From the NCBI GenBank assembly GCA_024639145.1, contig JAHEIZ010000014.1, positions 68,543 to 101,123 of the forward strand: 32,581 nucleotides of DNA, given 5' to 3'. The number at the start of each line of letters is the position of its first letter. Position 1 is the first letter of the stretch. Source of the stretch: Actinomycetes bacterium (GTDB lineage: Bacteria; Actinomycetota; Actinomycetes; S36-B12). The notes beneath the pieces are model-generated. The model was not told the origin of the DNA, did no database searches, and saw nothing but the letters and a program-made list of their open reading frames with translations. The position numbers and the translations under genes were made by a program. Shown one piece after another: positions 32,012 to 32,581 of this stretch.

Positions 32012-32581
32012 CTAGGCGAACACCACTGTGCGATTGCCGGTGAGCATCACCCGATCGGCGCCATAGAGCTGCACGGCGCGTGCCAGAACCACGCGCTCCA
32101 CATCGCGGCCGATCTCCGCGAGATCATCGGCATCCTGCGCATGAGTCACGCGTGCGACGTCCTGCTCGATGATCGGGCCCTCGTCGAGCTCAGCTGACAC
32201 GAAGTGCGCCGTGGCGCCGATGATCTTCACGCCGCGCGCATAGGCCTGGTGATACGGGCGAGCACCCTTGAAGCCCGGCAGGAAGGAGTGGTGGATGTTG
32301 ATGGCGCGACCCTCGAGATCGGCACACAGATCATCCGACAGCACCTGCATGTATCGCGCGAGCACGACGGCATCGATCGAGTACTCCTGCATGAGCTCGC
32401 GCACTTTCTGCTCCTGCGCCTGCTTGGTCTCGGGCGTCACGGGCAGGTGCACGAACGGAATGCCGTGGGCAGCGGCTATCGGCGCGCAATCGGGATGGTT
32501 CGAGACGATGACCGGAATCTCCACGTGCAGTTCGCCCTGCTGGCGGCGGTAGAGCAGATCGACGAGGCAGTGATCCTGCTT
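32012..32581 (-). CDS. purU: Formyltetrahydrofolate deformylase, C-terminal part (cut by window end)
   Basis: The frame is open from the stop at 32012 to the last base, so the N-terminal ACT domain and start are outside. The 189 visible residues begin KQDHCLVDLLYRRQQGEL and include PVIVSNHPD, INIHHSFLPGFKGARPYHQAY and GATAHFVSAELDEGPIIEQD, the formyltransferase-fold signature with the catalytic Asn/His/Asp region. An internal GTG at 32524 is not the start. PurU hydrolyses 10-formyl-tetrahydrofolate to formate and tetrahydrofolate, balancing one-carbon units. It converges with the LLM gene. Proximity to a NicX-type pathway, which can release formate, may be chance. Confidence 0.93.
   Translation of the reverse strand, partial: KQDHCLVDLLYRRQQGELHVEIPVIVSNHPDCAPIAAAHGIPFVHLPVTPETKQAQEQKVRELMQEYSIDAVVLARYMQVLSDDLCADLEGRAINIHHSFLPGFKGARPYHQAYARGVKIIGATAHFVSAELDEGPIIEQDVARVTHAQDADDLAEIGRDVERVVLARAVQLYGADRVMLTGNRTVVFA

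Noticed and set aside
1-32581. CRISPR array, tRNA genes, IS elements or prophage
   Set aside because: No regularly spaced repeats, cloverleaf-like segment, transposase or phage motif was seen by eye; a tRNA and IS search program would settle this.

Overview
The window is GC-rich actinobacterial chromosome. The call rests on marker genes: an atypical GlnR response regulator, the mycothiol synthase MshD, a GlgM-type maltosyl-1-phosphate synthase divergent from GlgC, and a luciferase-like (often F420-linked) oxidoreductase. GTG starts, ATGA/GTGA stop-start overlaps and several apparently leaderless promoters fit the same group. The species cannot be told. No rRNA, tRNA, IS element, integrase, phage gene or CRISPR array was seen, and no stretch above about 150 bases lacks a gene.

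Region 1 (1-1376, +): the end of an enoyl-CoA hydratase gene, then a zinc alcohol dehydrogenase. Region 2 (1385-3171, -): alpha/beta hydrolase, membrane-anchored thioredoxin and DUF4395 membrane protein, a small redox operon. Region 3 (3304-9572, +): glnR, mshD, ppk1, a CYTH-CHAD protein and a mutT1-like Nudix/histidine-phosphatase gene, mostly joined by overlapping stop/start codons. It links nitrogen control, mycothiol synthesis and polyphosphate. Region 4 (9537-14294): a secreted trypsin-like protease, glgC and glgM back to back, and an EamA exporter.

Region 5 (14295 to about 29500) is the interesting part. It is a catabolic island of short divergent operons: GntR regulator; acyl-CoA dehydrogenase; CaiB-type CoA-transferase; class I glutamine amidotransferase; glutamine-synthetase-like ligase; zinc alcohol dehydrogenase; cytochrome P450; 2-aminobenzoate-CoA-ligase-like enzyme; APC permease; an acyl-CoA-dehydrogenase-like flavoprotein lacking both usual catalytic glutamates; alpha/beta hydrolase; a homologue of the Fe(II) 2,5-dihydroxypyridine dioxygenase NicX; and a second, divergent glutamine-synthetase-like ligase. 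A TetR regulator follows.

My reading (inference) is a pathway for a nitrogen-containing compound, either an amine or an N-heterocycle. It would be imported by the permease, gamma-glutamylated by one or both ligases, oxidised by P450 and dehydrogenase, deglutamylated by the amidotransferase, and finished through CoA-ester and ring-opening steps. Motifs shared between promoters (TGATAAATG; ATACTTGAT) and a perfect 17-bp palindrome between two divergent promoters suggest common control. The substrate is unknown and the combination matches no complete pathway I know.

Region 6 (30256-32581): an acetoacetate-decarboxylase-family gene with a luciferase-like oxidoreductase gene, then the C-terminal part of purU on the other strand, cut by the window end.
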